DNA of 64,000 nt. Source: Rostratula benghalensis. Its lineage: Eukaryota; Chordata; Aves; Charadriiformes; Rostratulidae. Below, piece after piece: positions 1-13,047 of the stretch. Location of the stretch: NCBI GenBank assembly GCA_013399305.1, contig VXAI01000028.1:6153086-6217085 (forward strand). Direction: 5' to 3'. The position numbers were made by a program, and so were the translations under genes. Under the pieces are notes generated by a model. That model saw only the letters and a list, made by a program, of their open reading frames with translations. It had not been told where the DNA came from and ran no database searches. How positions within the stretch are numbered: the first letter of the stretch is position 1; each line of letters begins with the position of its first letter.

Positions 1-1674
1 ACATACTTGAGACAGAAAAAAAAGCAAATCCTGATGTTAGTGGTCATTTTTCCTTCAGTGAGTCAGAATTCATCCCCTGCATGGATTGAATATGCAGTCC
101 ACTTTCACCCAGTATGCACCACTTCAGCTTATCCCACTTATCTTATTAACAGAATTAGTATAAAGATTTACACAATCTTTAGAAGACTTTCTGCCATAAA
201 CTTAATTTGCTTTCTGTGTCACTCATGGGAAATCAAGGACTGAGATAATCAATGAAGTTCACAGGAGTTCCTGAATCAAAAAAAGTCTTGAGAAAAGAGA
301 ATTTCTGTGTCAGGGTGCACTCAGGTGTTAATTCAGGCAAATACATTATTTTCTTCAACTGTGCTAACCCACACACTCGGTGATAATAACCTTCATGTTA
401 GATTGCTTTGACCCATCACCACTGCTCAGGATTTGGAGAACGATAGATTCCCAGTCCTGGCTTTTTGCCACATCAAATAAAATGAAAAAGCAATTTATAG
501 AGCCTCTTGGAGGAAAATGACAACGCTCAAAGGAAAGGTGCTCAAGATAAAATTTAATTTACGTGTGATGAGCTTCACACATCTCTCCTGGGTAAATCAG
601 TCAATGAAGCTTCCATCTCATCCATTAGATGAGGTAGACTATTTTAAACTTTTTTAAAAAAAGCTCTTACAAGCAGGCCAGGAGAGAAGACCAAAGATAT
701 TAATAAAGATGGTTAAAACAACACCTAAAAAAATTGTGAGGTACCATAGGCCTGGGGATAAATCTCCCTCCAGAGGGAATCTGTACCATAGACCAACCGA
801 GATTTCCAAAGAGCTGAGAGGAGCCGTTGATGCAAGGGAGATGGAAGTGGGTTCCTTCACCACCCTCAGGATCTGCTCCCCATTTGCTCACTTTCTACTG
901 GATGTCACTTCATTCTCTTGTAGACTTCATCAGCTTGGGTGGTATGCCACTGCTTCACATAACATTGGGCTCTGGAAGCAAATGTGCACAACAGTCATAT
1001 GGGGAACACCCCAGATTTGCAGAAGAAGGTACCTAAAGCCAAGGTGAAGCAGTAACTCTATGTCTCGTATGATGCAAAGATCTTGCTGTCAGCTGCAGGC
1101 TTTTATATACTGAAGCACTTCTTGTCAGTGAGTGACCAGTGGCCAACACTGTGAACAGCAGAAAGGACACAAAATGCATGGGGCAAAACACCAACGGATA
1201 CCATCTCTTTCTTCAGGGTTAGAGCAGTAGAATGCAAGTAAAATCTATTTTGTGTGCATTTAGGTCCCCATCCACTGTTCCTGCTTCCTCCTGCTGGCCC
1301 CTCCCACAAAAATGCTGTCTTTCCTCAGTATGAAGTTTAATACATAGTTGTATCCTTACAGGGCCTAGTGTCTTAACATGGGGGAGAACAAAAGCATTCC
1401 AGCAAAGCCCACTTGTGATTGCTGCTGCCAGAGGAGGCCCACGTGAAATACTTGCCCCTTTAATAAATCTTTCCCTGCAACAATACACCTTGAGACCGCA
1501 GAAGTAAAACAGCAATTTGACCCTGTCAAAATCGTCTGTGGCAATAGCAGATGGTAAAACATGAGGTGCTACCTGGTTCTTCACTTTTTCCCATCTCCAC
1601 TGCCCTCCGGGGACTCTGCGGCTTCCCTGGATATTGGGCCCAAGATAAGGTCTGCCTGGGGGCTTAGTGCAAAT

Positions 1675-1757
1675 ATGCCCATGCCTTGGGCATTAATCAA
1701 TCAGCTCCCTGATCTTTAATTGCCACATTGGTTGGGGTTTTCCCTCTTGGTATAAAT
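1675..1757 (+). promoter_or_regulatory. Cluster of factor-site-like motifs with a TATA box
   Basis: In order: an inverted repeat ATGCCCA/TGGGCAT (1675-1693, with an AP-2-like GCCTTGGGC in the middle), ATTAATCAATCA (1692-1703, HOX/PBX-like), CTTTAATTG (1714-1722), an inverted CCAAT box CATTGG (1726-1731) and TATAAAT (1751-1757). The order resembles a promoter or enhancer, but no transcript unit is recognised downstream, so it may be chance. Confidence 0.25.
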
Positions 1758-3593
1758 GCAAGGCTGACATTACTTTGGTGCCTTCTTGCTGTGTTTTTAC
1801 AACTGCAATCAAAAGAAACCAAATCTGCTCAGTACAGATGAACCTAAGAGGCAACAAGGTTTGCTACTGTCAGGTTATGCAGGAAGGAGCGAAAAGAGAA
1901 AGTTTTTTGGGGGCAAATCGGATATATAATCCAAAGAGATTCAGGAAAAAGAGAGAAACAGGAGGAGGAGTAAACAAGATGTTAAAATGAGGGGAAATGG
2001 TAACAGGTACCAAGAGTGCCTAGGAAAGCAGCCTCCCTCAGATAAAAATGCCCTTTTGAGAAAGATGCCTGGAGAATCAGAAAACTTGGAAGAATACATA
2101 AAGCCTCTGCTGCAGAAGAATATTCAAAAATGTGAGCATATGCTACCCAGCGATAAACACCCCTCAGCATGGAGCGAATTAACTGAGGAGCTCTCTGCGC
2201 CCAGACGCTTAATTAACCAAACTCCGAACAAGGCATTTAGGGTGGAAAACAGAGCAGAGCAGCCTAAACACAGCAGTATCTGACAAAGCATCTTGCTATG
2301 AGAGAGGGGTCACCGAACACCACACACTGGGCTGGCACTGCAGGCTCTTTGCCATGGGTTGAACGGCAAGCAGGACCAGAGAGTGAAAGGGAGAAGGTGC
2401 TTGGGTGGTTTCTTCCCAGGATGCTGCACTGTCAGAGCCTCGAAGTAGAGCTTGCACCCGGTTTTGAAAGCAAGTGATAAAAGGCTTTCTGACACTGCAT
2501 GATCAGAGCCTGAACTAGAATGAGGTAAGTCTAGAGATCACAGACTAACGTTGCTTTGGGATGAGACAAAGCAATAGACAAAGGTCTGAAAACCCTTTCC
2601 CACACCTCTGCCAACATAAATATGGGGTTTTTTTCCTGATCTCACTCAGCCTCTAGCAACTTCCAGTTGCACATTTACAACTGTCTTTGGTCTATCAGCC
2701 CCGGGCAAGAAGCAAAGGTCGAGCAGTTCCTCTGCCTGGTCTGTGTCACACTGGGAAACCCAAACATGGTAAAGAAATAGGACTTGATGACTCACAGCAA
2801 GCAAAAATTCACGTCCCCTGTTTGAGTTTCAGGGCTATTATCTGACTGAATCAAATTGCAGTACAACTTGATTAAGTAATTAATTTCTTCGCATGCACAC
2901 AAAATAAGAAAGGAAATGCTACTGATGTGCTGGGTTTCAGGAGGCTTAAGATATTTGCCTATTCTCTACCCCACTGGTCGGTGTCCAGTGCTTCAGCCAT
3001 GAGTTCTGTTACCCCTGTGCTCCAGGAAAGGGTTACATTCTCACAAACACAATTTTCTCCTACTTATATTCTTAGGAACAAACTCAAATTCTAAAAAGCC
3101 GATTTGCTGAGTGTCCAGAGGGAAAGCAAGCACCTGCCTAGAGGTTTGCAGCATTCCTCAAAGACTCCGGTAATTTCCCAGGAGACAGTGACTAAACAAA
3201 TTCAGCCTTTCATCTGCAGGCTCCAGTTAAATCACCTTCAATGTGTAAACTTGGGAAAGCAGCCTGTAGCCTTATCGTCCTTGTTTTTCCACAGCAGGCC
3301 CAGCTACGCAGTGGAGCAAATCCCTTTTTCAGAAGTACCTGTACTAAACCAAGAACTTGGCTTCAAAGTATCCATATTTCTGCAAGTGAGGAGATTTTGA
3401 CCATGTTGGCTTTGGAGTTGGGTCAACTTCCTTGAAGATTCTTCTTCAGCCTCCAGGCTTACCTGCATTTAAAGCTGCAATCTCTCTAAGGTGTAACAAG
3501 GATGAGATTTGGGTCAAACCCTTAAACTCCTAACAGAAAGTCATTTAGGAGCCCATAATAAACTCTAATTTTAAAAAAACATTTAAAGAAAAA

Positions 3594-3627
3594 CCTCACA
3601 GTTTCATTGTGAGGCTAATTAAGCCTC
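3594..3627. promoter_or_regulatory. Overlapping palindromes around a TAATTA core
   Basis: CCTCACA (3594-3600) pairs with TGTGAGG (3608-3614). The same GAGG then starts a second palindrome, GAGGCT-AATTA-AGCCTC (3611-3627), centred on a homeodomain TAATTA core. The two inverted repeats share GAGG, so the structures would be mutually exclusive. Confidence 0.35.
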
Positions 3628-6600
3628 CCCTCCTGAGCTCTCTGACTTCTGATATTTATCAGTTCCTGTGCTGGATTTCTTGCTGTGGATGTTAATGGTA
3701 TTCTCATAAGAGCCTGGTTAATTGTCTTGACGCTAATTCCAAAGCATTATTTTTGAGTTAAACATACATACTGCAATAATGAGATTATCTAAGCAAAACC
3801 TAGCTGATACAACAGGCCAGGAGTAAATACAAAAGTCTGTAGTGGTTTCCAGTCCCGGCAACACGAATGCCACTGCAGTGATTTACAGTCCTGCTGTACA
3901 GAGCAAGGGCACGGTTACATCCCTGGAGGTGAGCAATGCCTACAGCACAGCCATGAAAAATCTCGGCTCCTGTTCACAGGGTGAAGAAGGGATTCACAGC
4001 CTCTCAATAAACCTAAGTCAGGTTTCCGACCAAGTCATTAGGAAATACTCAGGGGAGCGCATTTGCCGTTCTCTGCAAGCCTCCCAGTGCCAAGCCTGGC
4101 ATGACAAGGTGGACACTGACTGCAGCACTTTGCTTCTAGCAGGACCACAAAGCCTTTTACAACCCTTGCCATTAATAGCACTGATCTGGCATTCACACTG
4201 CCTGCACAGACAGATCCCTTCTCCTTTCCTTGCCTTAGATGAATTTGCATGGTTTTTTCAGGGCACCAGCATTGCTTGTTTTTCATGCCCTCCTAATTTT
4301 GCTTTTAGGTGAAAGGCTTGGCTGCACTTTCATTCATGCAGCCTCAGTGAGGAAAATCTGCTGCATTTTAATAGGTTCAGGTAAATCTTCCAAAGTCTGA
4401 GGATTTTATCAACTTCTGCACTTCATCTGCTCACTGATCTGATCCTTTCATCTTCTCTCAATTCATTCACTGGGAGGAGAACTCTAGCCTTCAAAACTCT
4501 CCTGCTCCCATCTTTCCCGTGGTGGTGCTGCTCTCTCTGCTGTTTTCTCTAATCAGATTTGGTTAGTGATATCATTCACCTCAGATGTGTGGGCAAATCA
4601 CAGTTTAATCTCTGCAGATAATGGGAGTTTGGTCCAGCCCCTGCCGTCTCTGCCTCGCACTTCTATGCAGAGGGAGGTTCAGAGAGGAGCAGAGAGGCAA
4701 CAATCGGAGCGCTCTCCCGAGCTGATTTTGCAGACTGAATCTGCTTCAATTATGCTTGCCCATGAATTAAATATCACCCCTTCCCTCCAGCACATCCTGG
4801 GCTCTGTTTGCCAAGGGGGTGTGGGGGAGGGAGCGCAGCCCATCACAGCCATGACTCACACTCGGCGGCAAAGGGAACCACCTGGTGCTCCTGCAAAAGC
4901 TTCAAATACAACTCCCTTTTTGCATGCAGAGTTATTAGTGGGCTTGCATTTACATGGTGGAGCACACATACAAGCACACACGTGAACTGAGCCCTGGGAG
5001 CATAACATACACACATGTCACGCTTTGCCTTTTTAAATGCATGTTCTCGTAAATCAGGGTGGGTTTTTGCATACACTCCGAGGTGGGTTGGTTCTAAGCA
5101 TAATCCTAAACCTGACAGATGCACTTCATACTTCTCAAACACATGCTCAGAGCATTGCTTCATAAATCCCCCTGTAGCTTCCTAGAGCTTATTTCCCTTA
5201 TCCCCTCCCCAGTGCCTTTATCTGGGACACTTGAGGGACAGGTGGAGGCAACAGAGTCTGCTCGACAGAGATTACGTCCATTGGGAAGTAAGATATGAAC
5301 TGCAAATCAGAGGTTTTATCAATATAGAGGTGGATCATGGCATTAAACTGGAAGAACTAGAAACCCTTGAGGAGCAGGGAAAAATGGAAGTGGAACAAAG
5401 CTCAGTCTTGCAGAGAGAGGGTCATGCACTTGTGGATTACTAAAACATTTACTCCGTTGAGGGGGAGCACAAGGAGAGTGTGTGTTGTGGGGTGGTAACA
5501 CAAAGTAAAAGACAACATGATTTTGGCAAGGGAGCTCTGCTGAACAACCATAGCTCATGGCTATGCAGGAGGGAAATTTCCTCCTACGTGGTAGAGAAAA
5601 AAATATTTTTTGTGTGTGTGGAGTGGAGCCAGAGAGGCCAGTATCAGTGTAGAAACAATTGTTGCAACCTGTGCCATACAGCAGTGAGATTTCGGGGTGG
5701 GTATTGCTTAGCTCTTACCACTGCTGCAAGCTTGTCTGCCCTATAAATTATCTCTCTGGAAAATTATGCCTATTATTTCTGAGCAAGTGGGGGAAGGAAA
5801 GATACATGATGAGACACGAAGAGTCTGGCAAGGGGATTAGCTGCAGGGTTGGGTTTGCTCACTTCCAAGCTTTCCTGGGCCAGCTAACTCACGGTTACCA
5901 TCCCAACCTCCCCTAATCAGCATTTATTAATACACAGATGCACACATGGAAGCTCTCCTTAGAGTCTACACCAAAAAAGAGACAGAAAAAGAAAAGGGGT
6001 GGTTGTGCAGTTTGATCTTGTCCCACCTAATCAAGACAAGAGGTGAGTCCAGATGAAATGCTGTGAGGTCCAGGGAAGGCACTGCCAATCCATATTACCA
6101 CATCAGCTGAAGAAAGGCAGAGGCTTCCATCAACACCAACTGGTTATGCTGTCATAGTCCTTGGAGTGTCCTTTGACCACGGAGCCCTCTTCTTGCCTCA
6201 GCACCTAGGAAAAGCTCGTGACAAAGACAAGGACAATCCTGCATTACTTGCTGCCATCTACCACCAGTATTTCCTCAGGTTTCTCTTGCAAATAATGTTT
6301 TATTCCTATATACATTTACCTTGAAGCAGCTTGGCATTGCTCAAGCAGAGCTCATTTTTAATAGTCAGCAGAAGAAAAGTGCACTGTTTTGCTCCCAGGC
6401 TGGGTATATTCTCGAAGACCTGTGAGCAAATTCAGCTGGGGAATACATGGAGCTGTTCTGCTTCCTGGGGGATTACCTTTCTAGGTTTTCTTATTATCAC
6501 CTCTCAGTTGTCAGTTCTTCTCTATACACATGCCCTTCTCCAGATTAACATTTGAGCAAGTGAAGTCCCCAGATGGATAATTTTGCAGTGAAATCACTGG

Positions 6601-8140
6601 ATGTTGCAGGCTTCTATAGATTCCAGTGAGAGCAAAGCATATCTACAACCTATCACTCATGGAAAAGTGAGACAGAATTAAGAAAAATCACCATAGAAAA
6701 ATGAGACCAAATTAACCAAAATGCACAGTAACAATCTATCACAAGTATATCACAAGGGACAGAGTTTCACATCTGAAAGGGCTTTTCAATCCACATCTGA
6801 AGGGTAGTATATAAATGCTACAGGTTATTTAAGTCAGCCTTTCAAGTAGTATAAATTGGCAAGTCAGCACTAAATATTAATCATGAGATAAATGTTAAGT
6901 CAACCCAAGTTCATTTTGCTGTTTTTTTGAGCCTGCAGGGTTACATTTGTTACCGTTTTTCTGAAGTCATGAGGACTAAAGGAAAAAAAAAATGCTTTTT
7001 TGATGAAAGCTTATATTCCTAGAGAATGGAAGAATTCCTGACACTGGGGTGTTTTCTAACCTCCCAACACCATGAGACAAGCAGCAGGAGCTCACAACAC
7101 CAAAACTGCTACAAGGCTGTATCTCCACCGCCTTGAACTTCTTCCAGAAACCCTCTTCTGCAAGATCTCACACCGCTCCCTTTGAATGCTCACTAGTCAG
7201 CCTTTTCTGTGGCATTTCTGTGGTATACCATGATAACCAAACACAGTGATATTTTTTTTTCCTCTCCAGAAAGCAGCTTTTTAGCAAGATCATTAATAAA
7301 TTATTTACCAAATATAACAAAGCAAATTCCTTCATAGAGATATACTCAAATGTACAGCAAAGAAACTCTTTGAGCATAGCCAGTGTTGGTATGAATCATT
7401 CTTCTCTCCAGCCATTTAATTACTCCAGGATCAGGAGGGCATAAGCAATGGTCTGCACTTTTATTAATGAAAACATGCATTATTATTCTTTCATGTGGTG
7501 TAGTAGAGCACCTGGAGGCCTTCTACAGCTGAGCCCTGTTTTACACCCAGGTTTAGGAAAAATACGCCCTCAGACACCTCTGGATTGTGACAGATTCAAC
7601 TGCTACTGATCCTGGTCTGATCATAAAGCAACTTTGAAATACTATACATTTTAAAAAAACAAAACAGTTAGGCCCTACAGGAAACTGGCTTTGGGCATAT
7701 TTGAGTGACAGGGGTTACATGTCTTGCTGAGAAACAGCACTTTGAAGTGGCTCCCAACTGGATAAAGAACAATTAAAAGAACAAATGAGTTAAGCTAAGT
7801 AAAATGCATGGGTGTGCCCACATCACCCTTCATCTCCGGAGCACACTGGCTTTGTAAGACTATTTCAAATGGGAGGAAGACTCTCCATGGAAAGGAGTGC
7901 TATACACCAGATCAGCCCAGCACCGGGCTGCTGACAATGCCCCAAAAAAGCCCATGTCATCTTGCAGACAGAAAGCTGCACTACCTGAAAAACTCCATGT
8001 CAGACAGACAACATGCATCAGACATGTAGTCCAAGGTTAGGAGATGCATCATGTTTGGGTAGGAAAAAGGCACCTAAAGACTCAGCTCAGCCTCATGAGT
8101 GCTACGTGGAAAGTAGGATGACATCTGGTAGCTAAGCACT

Positions 8141-8668
8141 TAGAATCATAGAATCGTCTAGGTAGGAAGTGACTTTTGAGATCATTTAGTCCAACTATCA
8201 ACCTAACTCTAATAAAAAAACCAAAAACAAAAACAAAACCCACCAAACCAAAACCAAACAATGACCCATCATCACTAAACCACATCACTAAGTACTATGT
8301 CAACACGGCTTTCTCCAGGGATGATGCCTCAACCACTTCCCTGGGCAACCCATTTCAATGCTTAATAACCCTTTCAGTGTAAAAATTTTTCCCAATATCC
8401 AATCTGAACTTCCTGTGATGCAACTTGAAGCCATTTCCTCTTGTCCTATCACCTGTGACTTGGGAGAAGATACCAACCTCTTTTCAGGTAGTTGTAGAGA
8501 GTGATAAGGTCTCCCCTCAGCCTTCTTTTCTCCAGGCTGAACAACCCCAGCTCCCTCAGCCTCTCCTCATAAGGCTTACTCTCTGGAAGCCTCATCAGCT
8601 CTGTTGCCCTTCTCTAGACCCGCTCCAGCACCTCAATGTCTTTTTTGTGGTAAAGGGCCCAAAACCGT
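8141..8668 (-). mobile_element. CR1 LINE fragment, 3' end (minus orientation)
   Basis: Starts with TAGAATCATAGAATCG, the reverse complement of the CR1 3' terminus, followed by the usual GATCATTTAGTCCAAC block, a CCTCAACCACTTCCCTGGGC block, TTTCCTCTTGTCCTATCAC, GATAAGGTCTCCCCTCAGCC, TTCTCCAGGCTGAACAACCC and GCTCCAGCACCTCAATGTC. The order matches the antisense of the CR1 ORF2 end plus 3' UTR. It is 5'-truncated like nearly all avian CR1 copies, and decays after about 8668. An A/C-rich stretch at about 8211-8261 (repeated AAAAACC-type units) interrupts the consensus order and looks like a secondary expansion. Confidence 0.93.
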
Positions 8669-11600
8669 ATTTGCCTAATAGAAGAAAGGTTTAGCCCTTC
8701 TCCTGCCCCTCAAGACAAGCTTTTCTAGGTGGTACTGCAGTGCAACATACAGCAAACTCTCCAGTCCCTGATTTAACCACTCTGTTAATCCTCATCTCAT
8801 CAAGGCTGTCACCAGTTTGGTAACTGCTGTTGTGTCCATTGCGTACCCAGCTCTATGTCTGCAGAATGTCAGTGCTGGGAAGGCTTCAGAGCTTCTCCTC
8901 CCACTCCACACAGGTTGAGTAAATCCATAGTTCATTCCCTTTGGGGCAATCAGGAAAGGGAATTCCACTTGGGATTTTCCCAAGTGGAATTTCCACAGCC
9001 CCTGATAGGGCAATCTCTGCAGCACTCTCAATATATAATTAACTACACTGCAGAAAAGACAGATACTGCTCAGACATAGAGGCTTTTCTTTTTTAAAATC
9101 AAGGGGATTTGAGGACAGAAATGGTAAATAATACCTTCTGAGCCCCTCTCAACTGTATGGAAGACAGCCAGGAGCTAAGAGACACCTGAGTCACCTGCAA
9201 AAATACCACCAAAGAAAAAAGCACATACAGGAACCCCAAACAAAGGTGTTTAGCCCAAGAGGAATTAGATGCAATCTACAGGCACTCCAATCTGAAAGGC
9301 ACCCCTTAAGAAAGAATACCAACAGTTAAGTCCTCCAGTTTCAATTTGATGTTCCAACTTCCACACAAGAGCATGTCCTGAAAAACACCACCCTGAACTT
9401 AGAGCCACGGAGAAGCCATAGAAGCCCACAATGTCTATTTTTTAGCTCTGGACATTACTGTGCAACTGTGAGCAGCAGCAGGGGAGGTATAAGGAGATGG
9501 CATAATGTTTGTTTGCAGAACTTTTATTGCTAATTGACATTTCTTCAGAGGTCCTCTGACAGCCGCAGGCAGGGCTGGTTGGCTGGGCTGAGGGAAGCAG
9601 TTTTATGCCGCGTCCTGCACGGTACCCAAATGGGGGCCATATTTCTGACAGACTTCAGCAAAGAAAGAATAGGTATAAACATATATGTGCTAAATCTGAC
9701 CAAAAGCACTTGCAGCCAATATTACTTCAAACAATATGATTGTCTTATGAATTGCATACTTCCTATAATTTCCACATTTGTAATGAGATGAGCTAAGTCC
9801 CTTGGGGACCACCAAAGCATCTCATTTAAGAAATATCAATTTATACAAAGGGAAGTTTTCCTTCCAACCAGCAAGAATGGCTTGAGAAGCTCATGAAGGG
9901 ATTTTTCTTGTTTTGTTATTCTCTGTGTTTAGCGCATCCATCTAGGGAAGTAACAAGGTGTGAAGATAAACTTTGTGATCGCAGAGGAACATCGCTAGTG
10001 ATTTCCCTTTCAACTGCTTGCTCAGCTTTACCTTTGCTAGAAAAGATTACCTGTTGCTGACAAAAGGTGTCGTCTCCACTCAGATTAATTGCACTCACAT
10101 TAATTACTGGCATGGACCAAGGCTGACTATGTGTAACATTATTTCAACACATTAACAAGCTCTAAGCAGAGATTGCGGTAATGGGACAGCACACAGTTCT
10201 TCCAGTTAGATATGGAATTGCTGACCCCGTTATTCACAACCAAATAATCCTTTTAGTGTGACTCGAACCATGATGGTCTGGTTTTCAAGCATTTTCTCTC
10301 ACATTACTTCTTCTCCCTTTATGTCTGCTTTTCCTCCCCTCCATCATGGTACATCACAGAATGTTGCCCCGAGCTTTATTAGGTGACTTGTGGCAGCCCA
10401 TTTCCCAGCTAAGAGCCCTGCAGGAGCAACAATCCACTCTGCTGAAATTGCATCCCCTAAAAAATGCCACTTTCAGGATTATATTTCCCCACAGCACACA
10501 GCAAGTACCTCAGACTCTATAAAACACGGGAGCACCACTGACTCCAACTGAGCCATAGTGGCAGGCATGGGTTGAGGATCTGAGCCTGCCTCAATAGTCC
10601 TGCGGAAGATTTTGCCCATGCAAGGAGGACAATAAACCTACCAAGCTACCAAAGTGTCCAAGAAAATTACTGGTCGCTGTGCTGGTTCCACCCTTCAGCT
10701 GAAACACATAAGCCATAGGGAGGATGCACCAGCACCATGCCAAAAGGGAGGTGACCACAATTTGGTCCCAGAGGTTTCCTAACACTGGAGTTTGGGTTAG
10801 CACTAACTGCCCCCATTGGTAAATTTTTATTGGTTCAACATTTGCTTAATTAGCTATGAAAGAGCATCACAAGTGGAGATAGAAAATCTAAGAGAACCTG
10901 TACTTTAAAAATTTCACTCTATCTGTAGCCAGACTTGACAGTGATGCTGCAAGAGTTCATTTGCCACCAGCCTGAGGGAGCACACTCAGCCAAAGCCCAG
11001 TGGGAGATACTCCCCTTCCCAGCAAGTCTCAACCTGGAGATCAGAGGAGCAGAGATGAGGAATCCACTTTCCTCACCTCCAACTGTGCTCTGCAGAGAGA
11101 GACACAGCACCATCAAGCCCAGCCAAAGCTCTTCACAGGCTAACGCAGCAGCCCTGAGCCCAAAAGCAATGCTCATGGAGGGGTTTAAAAGGAACTTTTC
11201 CACTGAAGCTGAGCTCGAAGCCTGGTAGGACAAGAGCTGAGTTCACAGCAGGCAGAATATCTTGCAAACAGGGAGCTTGTAAACTTAAATGATTTCTCAT
11301 ATAGCCACAGGGCAAGACATGGGGATTAAACCAAACAACTCACGGGGATTAAACCCTCATCTTTTTCTACTGTAATGACTCATTAACCTGCAGTGTCAAA
11401 AGTACAGCTGGCCTTTGGCAGACAAGCTGTGGACACCCTGCCCCTGGCCGTGCCCCGACCAGCCCCACCATCAGGAGCTGAGCCTCACCACTGCAGGGCT
11501 GCGGACCCACAGACTGCGAACGCGGCCATGGGGTGCTCACACCATTGGTTCTGAGCAAAACCCAGCCAGACACACACACACAGCTCCTCCTCTCCAGGGA

Positions 11601-12928
11601 CCAGTCCTGGAGACTAGTTAGTACATCAAAGAGCCAAGATTGCTAGGGTTACACAGGGCTTACAAAGGCGAAACTCTCCTGCAGGCATTTCTCAGGACAT
11701 ACTGTATGTGCTGAAAGGTCTAGGGCATCTCACAACTGCAACAAACCCCTAGCCCCCCAGGAGAAGACATCCATGGAGCTGATGGCAGCAAGTAGGATCT
11801 GTTCCACACCCTCCACAATCCCACACAAGTCTCTTCCTTTGGGCTGCCACCAGGAGCCCAAAAAACTCAAACTCCACAACACCCAACCCAGAAGAGATCA
11901 GTTGCTTTGTGATGTCCACGCAGCCTTGATATGAAGAGTTTTGTCAATATGCTGGTAAGCAGCAAGGTTAAATTAGTTCAGTTCATACATATTTAAGTAC
12001 CACGACCTGTATTATCAAGCTCAGGCTCAAAATATTTGTAATGGTACAATTAGCCTCAGGCACATTATCTCACTAGTATCAGCAACTGTATGTATTTATT
12101 TACAAATGACACAGGGGGGAATTAAATGTTGCCGTTGCTCCATTGCTGTTGTCAGGGAAACAATCTACTCCTAAATTTTTAATTTTTTAATTTAAAATGT
12201 TGTATTCTAAGCAGGGATAGTCATTAAAATTGTATGAGGAAAAGGGGGGGAAAACCCTAGTGTATCTACCTATAGTAGAATTGAGGTACGCTGTAATTAC
12301 AGCAGGTTATGGAGGGAAAAAATGTAGCTTTCATGTGAGACCATGGTTATGAATGTTTCTGCACATTACTTATGATTACTGTTGCTTAAGAAGGAGAAAA
12401 TAATTTATTCTGCATGTGTAAATTCTAGGCAAAAATTGCAGGTTGGAATACATAATTTACCTTGTGTACTGCAATTTTTATGGAAATACTAGGATCATCA
12501 CCATAAAAATGGTCGCTCAGTAGAGACAGATTTATAACAATATAAATGATAATTTGTGTAGTTGAATTTAATAACTAATACCCTGATTTAGTACTTTCAT
12601 AGAATTGGTGGTACTGGGAACATGCTCTCCTTGAGCAAATACCTTCTAAAGCCTCCACAGCAGAGATGAACTATCAGATCTACCAGGAAAATCGCTGGAA
12701 TATCTTGTCAAGGAATTTCTGTAGAAGAAAAAATGAGCCATGATAAGAGGAAAACAGTGCATTTTGAATAAAATAGAGACACTGCCAGTCTCCAGCCTTA
12801 CAGACCTTAGAATTACTTGTAATCAGCATCTCACCACGGAAGAAATAATACACATAAATCTGTTTTGAGCCCACTCCTCCAAAAATCTGAACAGCTGAAG
12901 ATTTACCATCTTCTGCCAATCCAAACTT
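8669..12928. other. Intergenic, no gene recognised
   Basis: Unique sequence between two CR1 fragments. It contains the 17-bp hairpin at 8958-8994, a small GC-richer patch with several CpGs at about 11406-11545, an imperfect 23-bp direct repeat of GGGGATTAAACC (11321 and 11344) and a short CA run near 11570. Open frames of 97-104 codons overlap on both strands at 10919-11233 and appear fortuitous. Confidence 0.6.
8958..8994. repeat. 17-bp inverted repeat with 3-nt loop
   Basis: ATTCCACTTGGGA at 8962-8974 is followed, after TTT, by its exact reverse complement TCCCAAGTGGAAT at 8978-8990. The pairing extends outward four more positions (one G-U), giving a 17-bp stem from 8958 to 8994. It is too short for a typical miRNA precursor. 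It could form a cruciform, or may be the product of a template-switch fold-back mutation. Confidence 0.85.
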
Positions 12929-13047
12929 CATAGAATCATTCAGGTTTGAACAGACCCTTGTGATCATGGAGTCCAACCATCTGCCCTACTCTACAAAGTC
13001 CTCCCCTACACTGTATCTCCCAACACCATATCTAAACAACTCTTACT
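12929..13047 (-). mobile_element. CR1 LINE fragment, extreme 3' end (minus orientation)
   Basis: Begins CATAGAATCATTCAGGTTTG, then GATCATGGAGTCCAACCATC, CCTACTCTACAAAGTCCTC and CCAACACCATATCTAAACAAC, which is the antisense of the last roughly 120 bp of a CR1 3' UTR. It is of a different subfamily type from the copy at 8141. The match fades after about 13047, so this is a short 5'-truncated remnant. Confidence 0.9.

Larger units (their letters stand above)
1..8140. other. Intergenic flank, no gene recognised
   Basis: Lies beyond the 3' end of KIF16B. In mammals the next gene on this side is MACROD2, but I saw no exon I could assign to it here. There are open frames up to 156 codons (3842-4312, plus strand) with no domain, no convincing splice context and no family resemblance. 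Two AT-rich blocks carry clustered homeodomain-type motifs and short palindromes (1675-1757 and 3594-3627). No transposable element was recognised. Confidence 0.6.

Noticed and set aside
3842..4312. 156-codon open frame, plus strand
   Set aside because: Longest frame in the intergenic flank, but no recognisable domain, no conserved start context and no splice structure. A frame of this length is plausible by chance across six frames of 64 kb.
4566..4985. 139-codon plus-strand frame
   Set aside because: No recognisable domain; overlaps an equally open minus-strand frame at 4843-5163.
12598..12625. CATAGAATTGGTGGTACTGG, resembling a CR1 3' end
   Set aside because: Match too short and the continuation does not follow the CR1 order.
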